Under the pieces are notes generated by a model. It had not been told where the DNA came from. It did not search any database and was given only the letters and a program-made list of their open reading frames with translations. 64,000 nucleotides of DNA. It comes from Curtobacterium pusillum (lineage in GTDB: Bacteria; Actinomycetota; Actinomycetes; Actinomycetales; Microbacteriaceae). Below, one piece after another: positions 32,692 to 41,270 of this stretch (position 1 is its first letter; each line of letters starts with the position of its first letter). Location: positions 58,476-122,475 of the forward strand of contig NZ_JABMCE010000082.1 in NCBI RefSeq assembly GCF_013359865.1. Direction: 5' to 3'. The position numbers and the translations under genes were made by a program.

Positions 32692-35600
32692 GTGCACCTC
32701 CTCTCGGTCTTCAGCCTCCGCAACCGGGCGCTCATCGCGCTCGTCACCGTCGTCGTCGCGGTGTTCGGCGGCATCGCACTGACGAGCCTCAAGCAGGAGC
32801 TCATCCCGAGCGTGGAGTTCCCCGAGGTCGCCATCGTGAGCGCCTACCCGGGTGCGACGCCGGAGGTCGTGTCGAACGACGTCTCCACGAAGATCGAGCA
32901 GGGGATCCAGGCGGTCCCCGACCTGAAGTCGACGACGGCGACCTCGTCGACCGGGCAGAGCGTCGTCTCCGCCGAGTTCGCCTACGGGTCGAACCTGGCG
33001 AGCGCCGAGGACAAGATCCAGACCGTGGTCAACGCCCTGTCGCTGCCGGACTCCGTGCAGACGCAGATCGTCACCGGGTCGTTCGACGACCTGCCCGTCA
33101 TCCAGCTCGCCGTCTCGGCGAAGGGTGATCAGGAACAGCTCGTCGACCGGCTGAACGCCACCGCCGTCCCCGACCTCGAGAAGCTCGACGGCGTGCGCGA
33201 GGCCGACGTGTACGGCAACCCCGGCCGCCGGGTCGTCATCACCCCCGACCCGGAGTCGCTCGCCTCGCGGGGTCTCTCCCGGACCGCGATCTCCGATGCG
33301 CTCGACGACAACGGCACGCTCGTCCCCGGCGGGACGATCACCCAGGACGGGTCGACGCTCTCGGTGCAGACCGGGGAGCGCATCGCGTCCCTCGCCGACA
33401 TCGAGGCGCTGCCGCTCACCGGCGGGACCACCGCCGCGACGATCGGCGACGTGGCGAAGGTCCGGATCGAGGAGTCCCCACGCACGTCGATCAGCCGCGT
33501 GGACGGCGAGCAGGCGCTGACGATCGCGATCACCAAGACGCAGGAAGCCAACACCGTCGACGTCTCCACCACCGTGCGGGACGCCCTGCCCGGCATCGAG
33601 AAGAAGATCACCGGCGACCCGCGGATCACCGTCGTGTTCGACCAGGCGCCGTACATCCAGCAGTCGATCGACTCCCTCGCCGAAGAGGGGCTGCTCGGCC
33701 TCGGGTTCGCCGTGGTCGTGATCCTGCTGTTCCTGCTGTCGGTCCGCTCCACGATCGTCACCGCGATCTCGATCCCGACCTCGGTGCTGCTCGCCGCGAT
33801 CGGCATGCGAGCGGCCGACTACACGCTGAACATCATCACCCTCGCGGGGCTCACGATCGCGATCGGCCGTGTCGTCGACGACTCGATCGTGGTGATCGAG
33901 AACATCAAGCGGCACCTGCAGCCCGGCGTCGACCGACGGCGGGCCGTGCTCGACGGCGTGCGCGAGGTCGCCGGCGCCGTCACGGCGTCGACCCTCACGA
34001 CCGTGGTCGTCTTCCTGCCGGTGGCGTTCGTCGCCGAGCTCGTCGGCGAGCTGTTCCGGCCGTTCGCCCTGACCGTGACGATGGCCCTCGTGGCGTCGCT
34101 GCTCGTCGCCCTGACGATCGTGCCGGTGCTCGCGTACTGGTTCCTGCGGGCGCCGAAGTCCCACAAACACGCGGGGGTGACCACGCCGGGGACCGCAGCC
34201 GACGCGCCTGCCGGCACCGCGCCTCCCGAGCCGTCCGCAACCGCCGGGGTACTGGCCTCCGCCGCCGACCTGCACGACGCGGCGGCACCCGACCGGCTCC
34301 GCCGGGGGTACCAGCCGGTGCTGCGCTGGGTGCTCCGCGCGCCGTGGACCGTGCTCGTGCTGGCGATCGTCGTCCTCGGCGGGACCGCGGCCGCCCTGCC
34401 CTTCGTGAAGACGAACTACCTGGGCGACTCCGGACAGAACACGTTCACCGTGACGCAGGACCTCGACCCGGGCACGAGCCTCGACGTGCAGTCCGACGCC
34501 GCGCGGAAGGTCGAGCAGCAGCTGCGGGCCGTCGACGGCGTCGAAACGGTGCAGACCACCATCGGCACGAGCGGACAGTCCATCCAGGCGGCGTTCGGCG
34601 GCGGGGGCACCGCCTCGATCCAGTACGCCGTCACCACCGACGCCGACGTCGACCAGGAGCGCATCCAGTCGGACACCCGGAAGCGGTTGGACGCGCTCGA
34701 CGACGCCGGCGACGTCACCGTGTCGTCCGGCGGCGGCGGGTTCGGCGGCAGCAGCGACATCGAGGTCGACGTCACCGCGCCGACCCAGGCGCAGCTCCGG
34801 ACCGCGGCCGACCAGGTGCTCAGCGAGATGCGGAAGGTCGACCACACCACCGGGGCTTCGAGCAACCTGTCGTCGGCGGAGCCGTACCTCGCGGTGCGGG
34901 TCGACCGGTCGAAGGCGGCCGCCCTCGGCCTCACCGAGACGCAGGTCGGCGGGATCGTCGCCGCCGCGGTCTCCCCGCAGGACACCGGCACCGTCGAGAT
35001 CGACGACGCCTCGCTCGACGTGTACATCGCGGACTCCGATCCGCCCACGACCGCTGCCGCGCTGCGGGCGCTGTCGATCCCGACCTCGACGGGCGTCGTC
35101 CCGCTGTCCGACGTCGCGACGGTCCAGCGCGCCGAGGGCCCGACGACCGTGACCACCTCGGACGCGGTCCGCACCGCGACGATCACGGTCACGCCGGACG
35201 CCACGAACCTCGGCGCCGCCGTGCAGTCGGTGACCACCGCGGTCGACGGGCTGGACCTGCCGCGGGGCGCCTCGGCCACGATCGGCGGGGTCGCATCGAG
35301 TCAGTCGTCCGCGTTCAGCCAGCTGCTGCTCGCCGCGCTCATCGCGATCCTCATCGTCTACGTGGTCATGGTGGCGACGTTCCGCAGCCTGCTGCAGCCG
35401 CTGCTGCTGCTCGTGTCGGTGCCGTTCGCCGCGACCGGGGCGATCCTGTTGCAGATCGCGTCGGGCATCCCGATCGGGGTGGCATCGCTCATCGGCGTGC
35501 TGATGCTCGTCGGCATCGTCGTGACGAACGCCATCGTGCTCATCGACCTCGTGAACCAGTACCGGCGACGAGGGCTCCGCGTACGGGAAGCGCTCGTCGA

Positions 35601-35838
35601 GGGGGCGACCCGACGCCTCCGGCCGATCCTGATGACGGCGCTCGCGACGATCTTCGCGCTCATGCCGATGGCGATCGGACTCACCGGGCGGTCGGGGTTC
35701 ATCTCGCAGCCGCTGGCGCTCGTCGTGATCGGTGGCCTGGTGTCGTCGACGCTGCTGACCCTCGTGGTGCTGCCGGCGCTGTACTTCGTCGTGGAGCGCG
35801 CCGGTGAGCGCCGGGCGGACCGGCGCGCGGGGGACTAG
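32692..35838 (+). CDS. RND-family efflux transporter
   Basis: The 1048-residue protein has AcrB-like architecture: helix 1 (ALIALVTVVVAVFGGIALT), a porter domain, helices 2-6 with GRVVDDSIVVIENIKRHL, a cytoplasmic linker, helix 7, a second porter domain and helices 8-12 with VGIVVTNAIVLIDLVNQY. The membrane Asp-Asp of GRVVDDS is intact, indicating proton coupling. No adaptor or outer-membrane partner gene is adjacent, as expected for a single-membrane cell. The linker (~490-530) is Ala/Pro/Thr-rich and contains a half copy of the GGCACCGCGCCTCCC repeat. Substrate unknown. Confidence 0.92.
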   Translation: MHLLSVFSLRNRALIALVTVVVAVFGGIALTSLKQELIPSVEFPEVAIVSAYPGATPEVVSNDVSTKIEQGIQAVPDLKSTTATSSTGQSVVSAEFAYGSNLASAEDKIQTVVNALSLPDSVQTQIVTGSFDDLPVIQLAVSAKGDQEQLVDRLNATAVPDLEKLDGVREADVYGNPGRRVVITPDPESLASRGLSRTAISDALDDNGTLVPGGTITQDGSTLSVQTGERIASLADIEALPLTGGTTAATIGDVAKVRIEESPRTSISRVDGEQALTIAITKTQEANTVDVSTTVRDALPGIEKKITGDPRITVVFDQAPYIQQSIDSLAEEGLLGLGFAVVVILLFLLSVRSTIVTAISIPTSVLLAAIGMRAADYTLNIITLAGLTIAIGRVVDDSIVVIENIKRHLQPGVDRRRAVLDGVREVAGAVTASTLTTVVVFLPVAFVAELVGELFRPFALTVTMALVASLLVALTIVPVLAYWFLRAPKSHKHAGVTTPGTAADAPAGTAPPEPSATAGVLASAADLHDAAAPDRLRRGYQPVLRWVLRAPWTVLVLAIVVLGGTAAALPFVKTNYLGDSGQNTFTVTQDLDPGTSLDVQSDAARKVEQQLRAVDGVETVQTTIGTSGQSIQAAFGGGGTASIQYAVTTDADVDQERIQSDTRKRLDALDDAGDVTVSSGGGGFGGSSDIEVDVTAPTQAQLRTAADQVLSEMRKVDHTTGASSNLSSAEPYLAVRVDRSKAAALGLTETQVGGIVAAAVSPQDTGTVEIDDASLDVYIADSDPPTTAAALRALSIPTSTGVVPLSDVATVQRAEGPTTVTTSDAVRTATITVTPDATNLGAAVQSVTTAVDGLDLPRGASATIGGVASSQSSAFSQLLLAALIAILIVYVVMVATFRSLLQPLLLLVSVPFAATGAILLQIASGIPIGVASLIGVLMLVGIVVTNAIVLIDLVNQYRRRGLRVREALVEGATRRLRPILMTALATIFALMPMAIGLTGRSGFISQPLALVVIGGLVSSTLLTLVVLPALYFVVERAGERRADRRAGD

Positions 35839-36149
35839 CGGCGGTACTCGGCGTCGACGGCCGCGATCGGGTCGACGGCCGCGGTCGTGGTCGTGGTCGT
35901 CGACGGGTGCCCGTCGTGCTCGACCGCGCGGAACCACGACACGAGCACGCACGTCAGCGTCACCAGGAACACGATCCCGGCGCCCTGCGACAGGACGGTC
36001 ATCCGACCGGTCACGGCGGCGTACCCGCCGAAGGCCACGGCGGCGGTGAACGACAGCCCGAGGAGGAGCTCCGCGAACGTCTGCAGCGAGGAGTGCCGCT
36101 CCCACGGGGTGGCGGTATCGCGTGCGGAGCGGGTCGAGGTGTCGGTCAC
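35835..36149 (-). CDS. Small two-helix membrane protein
   Basis: The 104-residue protein starts with GTG 36149 and has two helices (FAELLLGLSFTAAVAFGGYAAV and VLSQGAGIVFLVTLTCVLVSWF) and a Thr-rich tail (STTTTTTAAVD). Its stop overlaps the convergent end of the RND gene by 4 bp. No family recognised. Confidence 0.65.
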   Translation of the reverse strand: MTDTSTRSARDTATPWERHSSLQTFAELLLGLSFTAAVAFGGYAAVTGRMTVLSQGAGIVFLVTLTCVLVSWFRAVEHDGHPSTTTTTTAAVDPIAAVDAEYRR

Positions 36150-36238
36150 CCCGGAATTCTCCGGCGCACCGGGCCGTCGGCGGCAGTCCCGACTCCGGGT
36201 GCCACCCGCCCGGGGCGCACGAGGCGCGCCCGGCGCAC

Positions 36239-37267
36239 TCAGCCCAGGTGCCGCCGCAGGAACGTCGCCACGCGCTTGCTCATCGCCTGGTCCAACTGCG
36301 CGATCGAGTGCGCCGTCCCCTCGACCGCGACGAGCGTGACCGGCACGTCGTGCTTCCGCAGGGTCGCCGCGAACTCCTGCGACTCCCACATGGGGATGAA
36401 CTCGTCCGTGGAGTGCCCGATGAAGAACGGCGCCGTGTCCGAGGTCACGTGGTACTCCGGTGACGCCCGGGTCGCCGCCGGGCACTCCGCGTACGTGCGG
36501 CAGCCGAGGTAGAGCAGCTGCTTCCGCTGGAACGACGCCGAGACCCCGTCGGCGTCGGTCGAGCGCGTCGTCAGGTTCGTCGGGCCGCTCAGGTCGACGA
36601 CGGCACGGATCCGGTCGCCCTCCGCGTAGGCGGTCGAGTCGTGGTCGGTGACGGCGAGCATCGCGGCGAGGTTGCCCCCGGCGCTGCCGCCGAACACCCC
36701 GACCCGCTTGCTGTCCACGTCGTACGTCGACAGCGTCGTCGGCCGGAACACCCAGTCGAGGGCGCGTCGGACGTCATCGAGCCCAGCTGGGAACGGGTCC
36801 GTCGGAGCGAGCCGGTAGTCCACGTTGAACGTGACGAACCCCTCGGACGCGAGGTACTTGCACACCGCTCGGTACGCCGCGGTGGCCTTGTCGCCGTGCG
36901 ACCAGCTGCCCCCGTGGATCATCAGCACGGCGGGGCGGGTGCCGCCGGCGGCCTCCTCGAGGGCCCCGGCGTCCGGCGCAGCGGAGGCGGAGGGAGACGC
37001 AGCGGCCGTCGCGGTCGGCGTCGTCGTGGTGTCCGGCGCACTGTCGGCGGGCAGGCACACGTCGAGCCGCTGGAGGGCGTCCGATCCGTACGGCACGTCC
37101 GCGACGACGTCGATGCCGTGGTACCGGAGCGACAGCGGGTAGATGACGGGATCAGCGGTGACCGTGCGGTTCTCGTCACCCACCGGATCCGAACTGCACG
37201 ACGCGACCGCGCCGAGCGCCACGACCGCGGCGACGAGCGCGAGCAGCGTGCGACGGCCTGACCTCAT
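36239..37267 (-). CDS. Lipoprotein alpha/beta hydrolase (carboxylesterase-like)
   Basis: The 342-residue protein has a lipoprotein signal ending in VASC, so it acts outside the membrane. Hydrolase features: oxyanion HGGSWSHGDKA, nucleophile Ser in GGSAGGN, an acid in STDEFIPMW and the catalytic His in GTAHSIAQ. A low-complexity Thr/Ala/Ser/Pro stretch (~78-112) is inserted before the HGG strand. BD-FAE-like or hormone-sensitive-lipase relatives act on small esters; substrate unknown. TACCGT (complement of 37275-37280) lies 7 nt before the ATG. Confidence 0.87.
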   Translation of the reverse strand: MRSGRRTLLALVAAVVALGAVASCSSDPVGDENRTVTADPVIYPLSLRYHGIDVVADVPYGSDALQRLDVCLPADSAPDTTTTPTATAAASPSASAAPDAGALEEAAGGTRPAVLMIHGGSWSHGDKATAAYRAVCKYLASEGFVTFNVDYRLAPTDPFPAGLDDVRRALDWVFRPTTLSTYDVDSKRVGVFGGSAGGNLAAMLAVTDHDSTAYAEGDRIRAVVDLSGPTNLTTRSTDADGVSASFQRKQLLYLGCRTYAECPAATRASPEYHVTSDTAPFFIGHSTDEFIPMWESQEFAATLRKHDVPVTLVAVEGTAHSIAQLDQAMSKRVATFLRRHLG

Positions 37268-37366
37268 CGGGTCAACGGTAACCCGGCCCCCGCACGGCGG
37301 CGTCCACCCTGCGGACGAACCGCGACGAGCGGTGCCAGGATGAGAGACGACCCCGGAGGAGGAGCC

Positions 37367-38221
37367 GTGAGCCGTCGCAAGGCCTGGAACGCCGACCCCG
37401 AACCGCTGCTCCGCGTCGAGGAGGGCTTCCGTCTCGACCGCGTCGACCCGGACGGCACGCCGGGGTTCCCGGGTCGGAAGATCGACGGGCTGGAGGCGCT
37501 CGCCGCGGGTGCCTCCCGGCTGTCCGCGCTCCAGGAACGGCTCTGGGCGGCCTCCACCGCGGGGGACCAGCGCCGGGTGCTCCTCGTGCTGCAGGCGATG
37601 GACACCGCGGGCAAGGGCGGGATCGTCTCGCACGTCGTCGGCGCGGTGGACCCGAACGGCGTGCACTACGCCGGCTTCAAGGCGCCGACCGCCGAGGAGC
37701 GCGAGCACGACTTCCTCTGGCGGGTCGAACAGCAGCTCCCGGGCGCCGGACAGCTCGGCGTCTTCGACCGCTCCCACTACGAGGACGTGCTCATCCAGAA
37801 GGTCCGGGCCGTCGCCCCGCCGGAGGAGATCGAGCGGCGCTACGGCGCGATCGTCGACTTCGAGGATCGACTCGCCGAGGCCGGGACGAGCATCGTGAAG
37901 GTCATGCTGCACATCTCGAAGGACGAGCAGCGCGAACGGCTCGGCGAGCGCCTGGACCGTCCGGACAAGCACTGGAAGTTCAACCCGGGGGACATCGACG
38001 AGCGGCTGCTCTGGGACGACTACCAGGCCGCGTACCAGACCGTGTTCGACCGCACTTCGACGTCGCGGGCGCCGTGGTACGTCGTCCCGGCGAACCGCAA
38101 GTGGTACGCGCGGCTCGCCGTCCAGCAGCTCCTGCTCCGCACCCTCGAGGACATGCGGCTCACGTGGCCCGCGGCCGACTTCGACGTGGCCGAGCAGCGC
38201 CAGCGGCTCGCCGAGTCCTGA
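37367..38221 (+). CDS. ppk2: Polyphosphate kinase 2 family protein
   Basis: The 284-residue protein is a one-domain PPK2 that moves phosphate between polyphosphate and a nucleotide. Walker A is QAMDTAGKGG (~76-85), Walker B FDRSHYEDVLIQKV (~130), and the lid contains DRPDKHWKFNPGD. GTG 37367 follows CGGAGGAGG. The PolyP:AMP versus ADP class cannot be set by eye. A partial CTGGAGGCGCGG repeat lies 15 bp after the stop. Confidence 0.93.
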   Translation: MSRRKAWNADPEPLLRVEEGFRLDRVDPDGTPGFPGRKIDGLEALAAGASRLSALQERLWAASTAGDQRRVLLVLQAMDTAGKGGIVSHVVGAVDPNGVHYAGFKAPTAEEREHDFLWRVEQQLPGAGQLGVFDRSHYEDVLIQKVRAVAPPEEIERRYGAIVDFEDRLAEAGTSIVKVMLHISKDEQRERLGERLDRPDKHWKFNPGDIDERLLWDDYQAAYQTVFDRTSTSRAPWYVVPANRKWYARLAVQQLLLRTLEDMRLTWPAADFDVAEQRQRLAES

Positions 38222-38306
38222 CCCGCTGACGGTCCTGGAGGCGCGGATCACCTCGACCTCGCGGGACGCGCCCGACATCGGGCTGGCCTGGCGTGCCCGG
38301 ATCGCG

Positions 38307-38489
38307 TAGACTCACTCGGTCGGCCTTCGACGCCGTGACATTGCGATCACGGAGTTTTCGTTTGGGTGTGTGTTGCTCGAGGGCTGGATTCACGTCGATC
38401 CGCGACGGGAAGAACCCCCTCTCCGCATTCAGCCCCCGCCGATGTCGCTGCCGGGCGCTGCGGTACGTCTGCACCCTGAGAAAGTAGCC
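38307..38489 (+). promoter_or_regulatory. Structured leader of the DEAD-box helicase gene with terminator-like hairpin
   Basis: A -10-like TAGACT (38307-38312) would give a leader of ~170 nt. Near its start CCGTGA-N8-TCACGG (38333-38352) is followed by AGTTTTCGTTTG, the layout of an intrinsic terminator or attenuator. A later GGGCTG...CAGCCC pairing is also possible. Helicase genes are often cold-regulated through such leaders. No known riboswitch is recognised. Confidence 0.5.
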
Positions 38490-40589
38490 ATGGCCCCGTA
38501 CAACAAGGGCGGCGCGGACAACCGCGCCTCCGACCGTGTCCGTCACCCGAACGGCACCCCCGCCGCTCGCAGCAGCAAGCACCGCGGGTTCCGCGCCGCC
38601 GACCCGTCGCAGCCGCGGCAGAAGCAGCGCTGGGACGCCGAGGAGCGCCGCGGCCGTGCGGCGCAGGGCGAGCGCCCCGGCCGCCCGAACTGGGAGCCGC
38701 GCGACGGCGGACAGCGCCGCCCCGAGCGCGACGACCGTGCGCCGCGTCGTTTCGACGGCGATGACCGTGCCCCGCGTCGGTTCGACCGTGACGACCGTGC
38801 GCCGCGCCGGTTCGACCGCGACGACCGTGCGCCGCGTCGTGACTCCGACGACCGTCCGGGTCGGTCCTTCGACCGTGACGATCGTGCTCCCCGTCGTTTC
38901 GACGGCGACGACCGTGCCCCGCGTCGTTTCGACCGCGACGACCGTGCCCCGCGTCGTGACTCCGACGACCGTCCGCGTCGGTCCTTCGACCGTGACGATC
39001 GTGCTCCCCGTCGGTTCGACCGTGACGACCGTGCCCCGCGCCGGTTCGACCGTGACGACCGCGCTCCCCGTCGGTTCGACCGTGACGACCGTGCCCCGCG
39101 TCGGTTCGACCGCGACGACCGGGCCCCGCGTCGTGACTCGGACGACCGTCCGCGTCGGTCCTTCGACCGTGACGATCGTGCCCCGCGTCGTTTCGACCGT
39201 GATGACCGTGCGCCCCGACGCGACGGCGACGACCGTGCGCCGCGTCGTTTCGACCGTGACGACCGCGCTCCCCGTCGGTTCGACCGTGACGATCGTGCCC
39301 CGCGTCGTTTCGACCGCGACGACGCCGAGCGCAAGCCGTTCGTCCCCGCCGACGACGTCAAGCTCGAGAAGCTCCAGGCCGAGGCCACCCTCGCGGCCGA
39401 CGTCGAGGGCGTGACCTTCGCCGACCTCGGCATCGGCGGCAACATCTCCCGCACCCTCGCCGAACTCGGCGCGCTCACCCCGTTCCCGATCCAGGCCGCG
39501 ACGATCCCCGACGTGCTCGCCGGCAAGGACGTGCTCGGCCGTGGCCGGACCGGTTCCGGCAAGACCATCGCGTTCGGCGCCCCGCTCGTCGAGAAGCTCA
39601 TGGAGAACGGCGGCGGCACGAAGCGCAAGATGGGCCGCGCCCCGCGTGCGCTCATCCTCGCCCCGACCCGCGAGCTCGCCCTGCAGATCGACCGCACGGT
39701 GCAGCCGATCGCCCGCTCGGTGGGCCTCTTCACGACGCAGATCTACGGCGGCGTCCCGTACGGCCGTCAGGTCGGTGCGCTCGAGCGCGGCGTCGACATC
39801 ATCGTCGGCACCCCGGGCCGTGTGCAGGACCTCATGAACAAGGGGACGCTCGACCTCAGCGAGGTCGTCATCTCCGTCCTCGACGAGGCCGACCACATGT
39901 GCGACCTCGGGTTCCTCGAGCCGGTGCAGGAGATCCTCTCCGCGACCGCCGAGGTCACCCCGGAGGGCAACCGTGCCCAGAAGCTCCTGTTCAGCGCCAC
40001 GCTCGATGCCCAGGTCGCGTCGCTCGTCGAGCAGTTCCTGCACGAGCCGAGCGTGCACGAGGTCGCCGGTGAGGACCAGGCGTCCTCGACGATCGACCAC
40101 CGCGTGCTCGTGGTCGAGCAGCGCCAGAAGGACCAGCTCCTCGAGGAACTGGTCGCCGGCGAGGGCAAGACGATCGTGTTCGCCCGCACCCGTGCCTACG
40201 CCGAGCGTCTCGCCGACCAGTTCGAGGACGCCGGCATCCGCGCGACCTCGCTCCACGGCGACCTGAACCAGTCGCGCCGGCAGCGGAACCTCCAGCTGCT
40301 GACGAGCGGCCGCGTGAACGTGCTCGTCGCGACCGACGTCGCCGCTCGTGGCATCCACGTGGACGACGTGTCGCTGGTCGTGCAGGCCGACGCCCCGGAC
40401 GACTACAAGGCGTACATGCACCGCTCGGGCCGTACGGGTCGTGCCGGCAAGGAGGGCACGGTCGTCACGATCGTCCCGCGCAGCCGTCGCCGCAAGATCG
40501 AGGGCATCCTCGAGCACGCGGAGATCGAGGCGGACCTCGTCGACGCCGCCCCCGGTGACGGGATCGTCGCGGAGCTCGCCGCGCGGTAG
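38490..40589 (+). CDS. DEAD-box RNA helicase with long Arg/Asp repeat N-terminus
   Basis: The 699-residue protein has an N-terminal low-complexity region (residues ~1-280) dominated by a DDRAPRRFDR ten-residue repeat, then a complete helicase core: GRTGSGKT (I), APTRELALQ (Ia), TPGR (Ib), VLDEADHM (II), SAT (III), ARTRAYAERL, VATDVAARGIHVD and HRSGRTGRAG (VI). The core resembles RhlE/CsdA-type helicases used in ribosome assembly and RNA decay. Usually the charged tail is C-terminal; here the repeats lead. Such mixed-charge repeats favour RNA binding and condensate formation (inference). Confidence 0.95.
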   Translation: MAPYNKGGADNRASDRVRHPNGTPAARSSKHRGFRAADPSQPRQKQRWDAEERRGRAAQGERPGRPNWEPRDGGQRRPERDDRAPRRFDGDDRAPRRFDRDDRAPRRFDRDDRAPRRDSDDRPGRSFDRDDRAPRRFDGDDRAPRRFDRDDRAPRRDSDDRPRRSFDRDDRAPRRFDRDDRAPRRFDRDDRAPRRFDRDDRAPRRFDRDDRAPRRDSDDRPRRSFDRDDRAPRRFDRDDRAPRRDGDDRAPRRFDRDDRAPRRFDRDDRAPRRFDRDDAERKPFVPADDVKLEKLQAEATLAADVEGVTFADLGIGGNISRTLAELGALTPFPIQAATIPDVLAGKDVLGRGRTGSGKTIAFGAPLVEKLMENGGGTKRKMGRAPRALILAPTRELALQIDRTVQPIARSVGLFTTQIYGGVPYGRQVGALERGVDIIVGTPGRVQDLMNKGTLDLSEVVISVLDEADHMCDLGFLEPVQEILSATAEVTPEGNRAQKLLFSATLDAQVASLVEQFLHEPSVHEVAGEDQASSTIDHRVLVVEQRQKDQLLEELVAGEGKTIVFARTRAYAERLADQFEDAGIRATSLHGDLNQSRRQRNLQLLTSGRVNVLVATDVAARGIHVDDVSLVVQADAPDDYKAYMHRSGRTGRAGKEGTVVTIVPRSRRRKIEGILEHAEIEADLVDAAPGDGIVAELAAR
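38730..39321 (+). repeat. In-frame 30-bp minisatellite in the helicase gene
   Basis: About 20 tandem units encode DDRAPRR (17 times by my count) with three DDRPxRS variants, joined by FDR, FDG, DS or DG. Units of 27 and 30 bp alternate, so whole blocks (DDRAPRRDS-DDRPRRS-FDR) are duplicated as larger repeats. All units keep the reading frame. Confidence 0.93.
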
Positions 40590-40598
40590 GCGCGAGCA

Positions 40599-40652
40599 GA
40601 CGACGGACTGGAGGCGCGGTGCCGGCTGGCACCGCGCCTCCAGTCCGTCGTC
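40599..40652. repeat. Near-perfect 54-nt palindrome, probable bidirectional terminator
   Basis: Arms starting GACGGACTGGAGGCGCGGTG are complementary across the whole element except one G-T pair near the centre. It lies between the convergent helicase and DinB genes, 10 bp after the helicase stop. Same family as the copies at 2559 and 57721, with a TGGAGG rather than GGGAGG core. Confidence 0.8.
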
Positions 40653-40668
40653 GGGCGCGGAAGACCGC

Positions 40669-41178
40669 TCAGCGGTTGAAGAAGAGCAGCCCGCGCACGT
40701 ACCCGGCCTGCCCCGCGTGCTGCGTGCAGTCGTCGAGGATGCTGACGAGCCGCGCGCCGCGCGTGACGGGCGGGTCCCACGCGTCGTCGACCACCGGGTC
40801 GAAGTCCTCCGGCGAGAGGGTGCCGACGTACGCGACGGTGCGCTCGTGCACCGCCCGCAGGTAGCCGAGCAGCAGCTCGGCGGAGGCCCGCACGCGTCCG
40901 ACGTCGTCGCGGGACATGCCGTACCCGAGCGCCTCGGCGGGGAACGGCAGGCCGAACCGTTCCACCCAGCCGTCGGCGGTCCACACCTGCTCGGTGCCCG
41001 CGAGGTCGGCGATCTGCGCGTCCTGCCCACGGGCGATGTGCCACGCGAGCCAGGCGAGCGTGTTCGCACCGGCGGCCGGACGTGCGGCCAGCTGGTCCTC
41101 CGACAGCCCGTCGACGGCCCGCTCGACCGTCTCGGGCACGCGGGAGAACGCTTCGATGAGGAGTTCTGAGGGGGTCAT
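40669..41178 (-). CDS. DinB-family metal-dependent protein
   Basis: The 169-residue protein is a four-helix DinB/DUF664-type protein: LAWLAWHIARGQDAQ supplies the first His, and DDCTQHAGQAGYVRGLL the C-terminal His pair. Relatives include mycothiol- and bacillithiol-dependent transferases, so a mycothiol role is plausible but unproven. TACCGT (complement of 41186-41191) lies 7 nt before the ATG, indicating a leaderless transcript. Confidence 0.82.
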   Translation of the reverse strand: MTPSELLIEAFSRVPETVERAVDGLSEDQLAARPAAGANTLAWLAWHIARGQDAQIADLAGTEQVWTADGWVERFGLPFPAEALGYGMSRDDVGRVRASAELLLGYLRAVHERTVAYVGTLSPEDFDPVVDDAWDPPVTRGARLVSILDDCTQHAGQAGYVRGLLFFNR

Positions 41179-41270
41179 GACGGCAACGGTACGCGCGCCG
41201 TGAGCCCGCGTTCTCCACAGGCCACCGCGGGGCGCCTCGGGATGTCCCCGGCCGGCGCTAGCGTGACCGC

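Noticed and set aside
36239..37267. Hydrolase as a secreted polyester or cutinase-type enzyme
   Set aside because: The HGG oxyanion and GGSAGG nucleophile point to a carboxylesterase/BD-FAE-like group; no cutinase motif is present.
38730..39321. Regular repeats that could suggest a CRISPR array
   Set aside because: Units are contiguous without unique spacers, keep one reading frame and encode DDRAPRR; there are no cas genes nearby.
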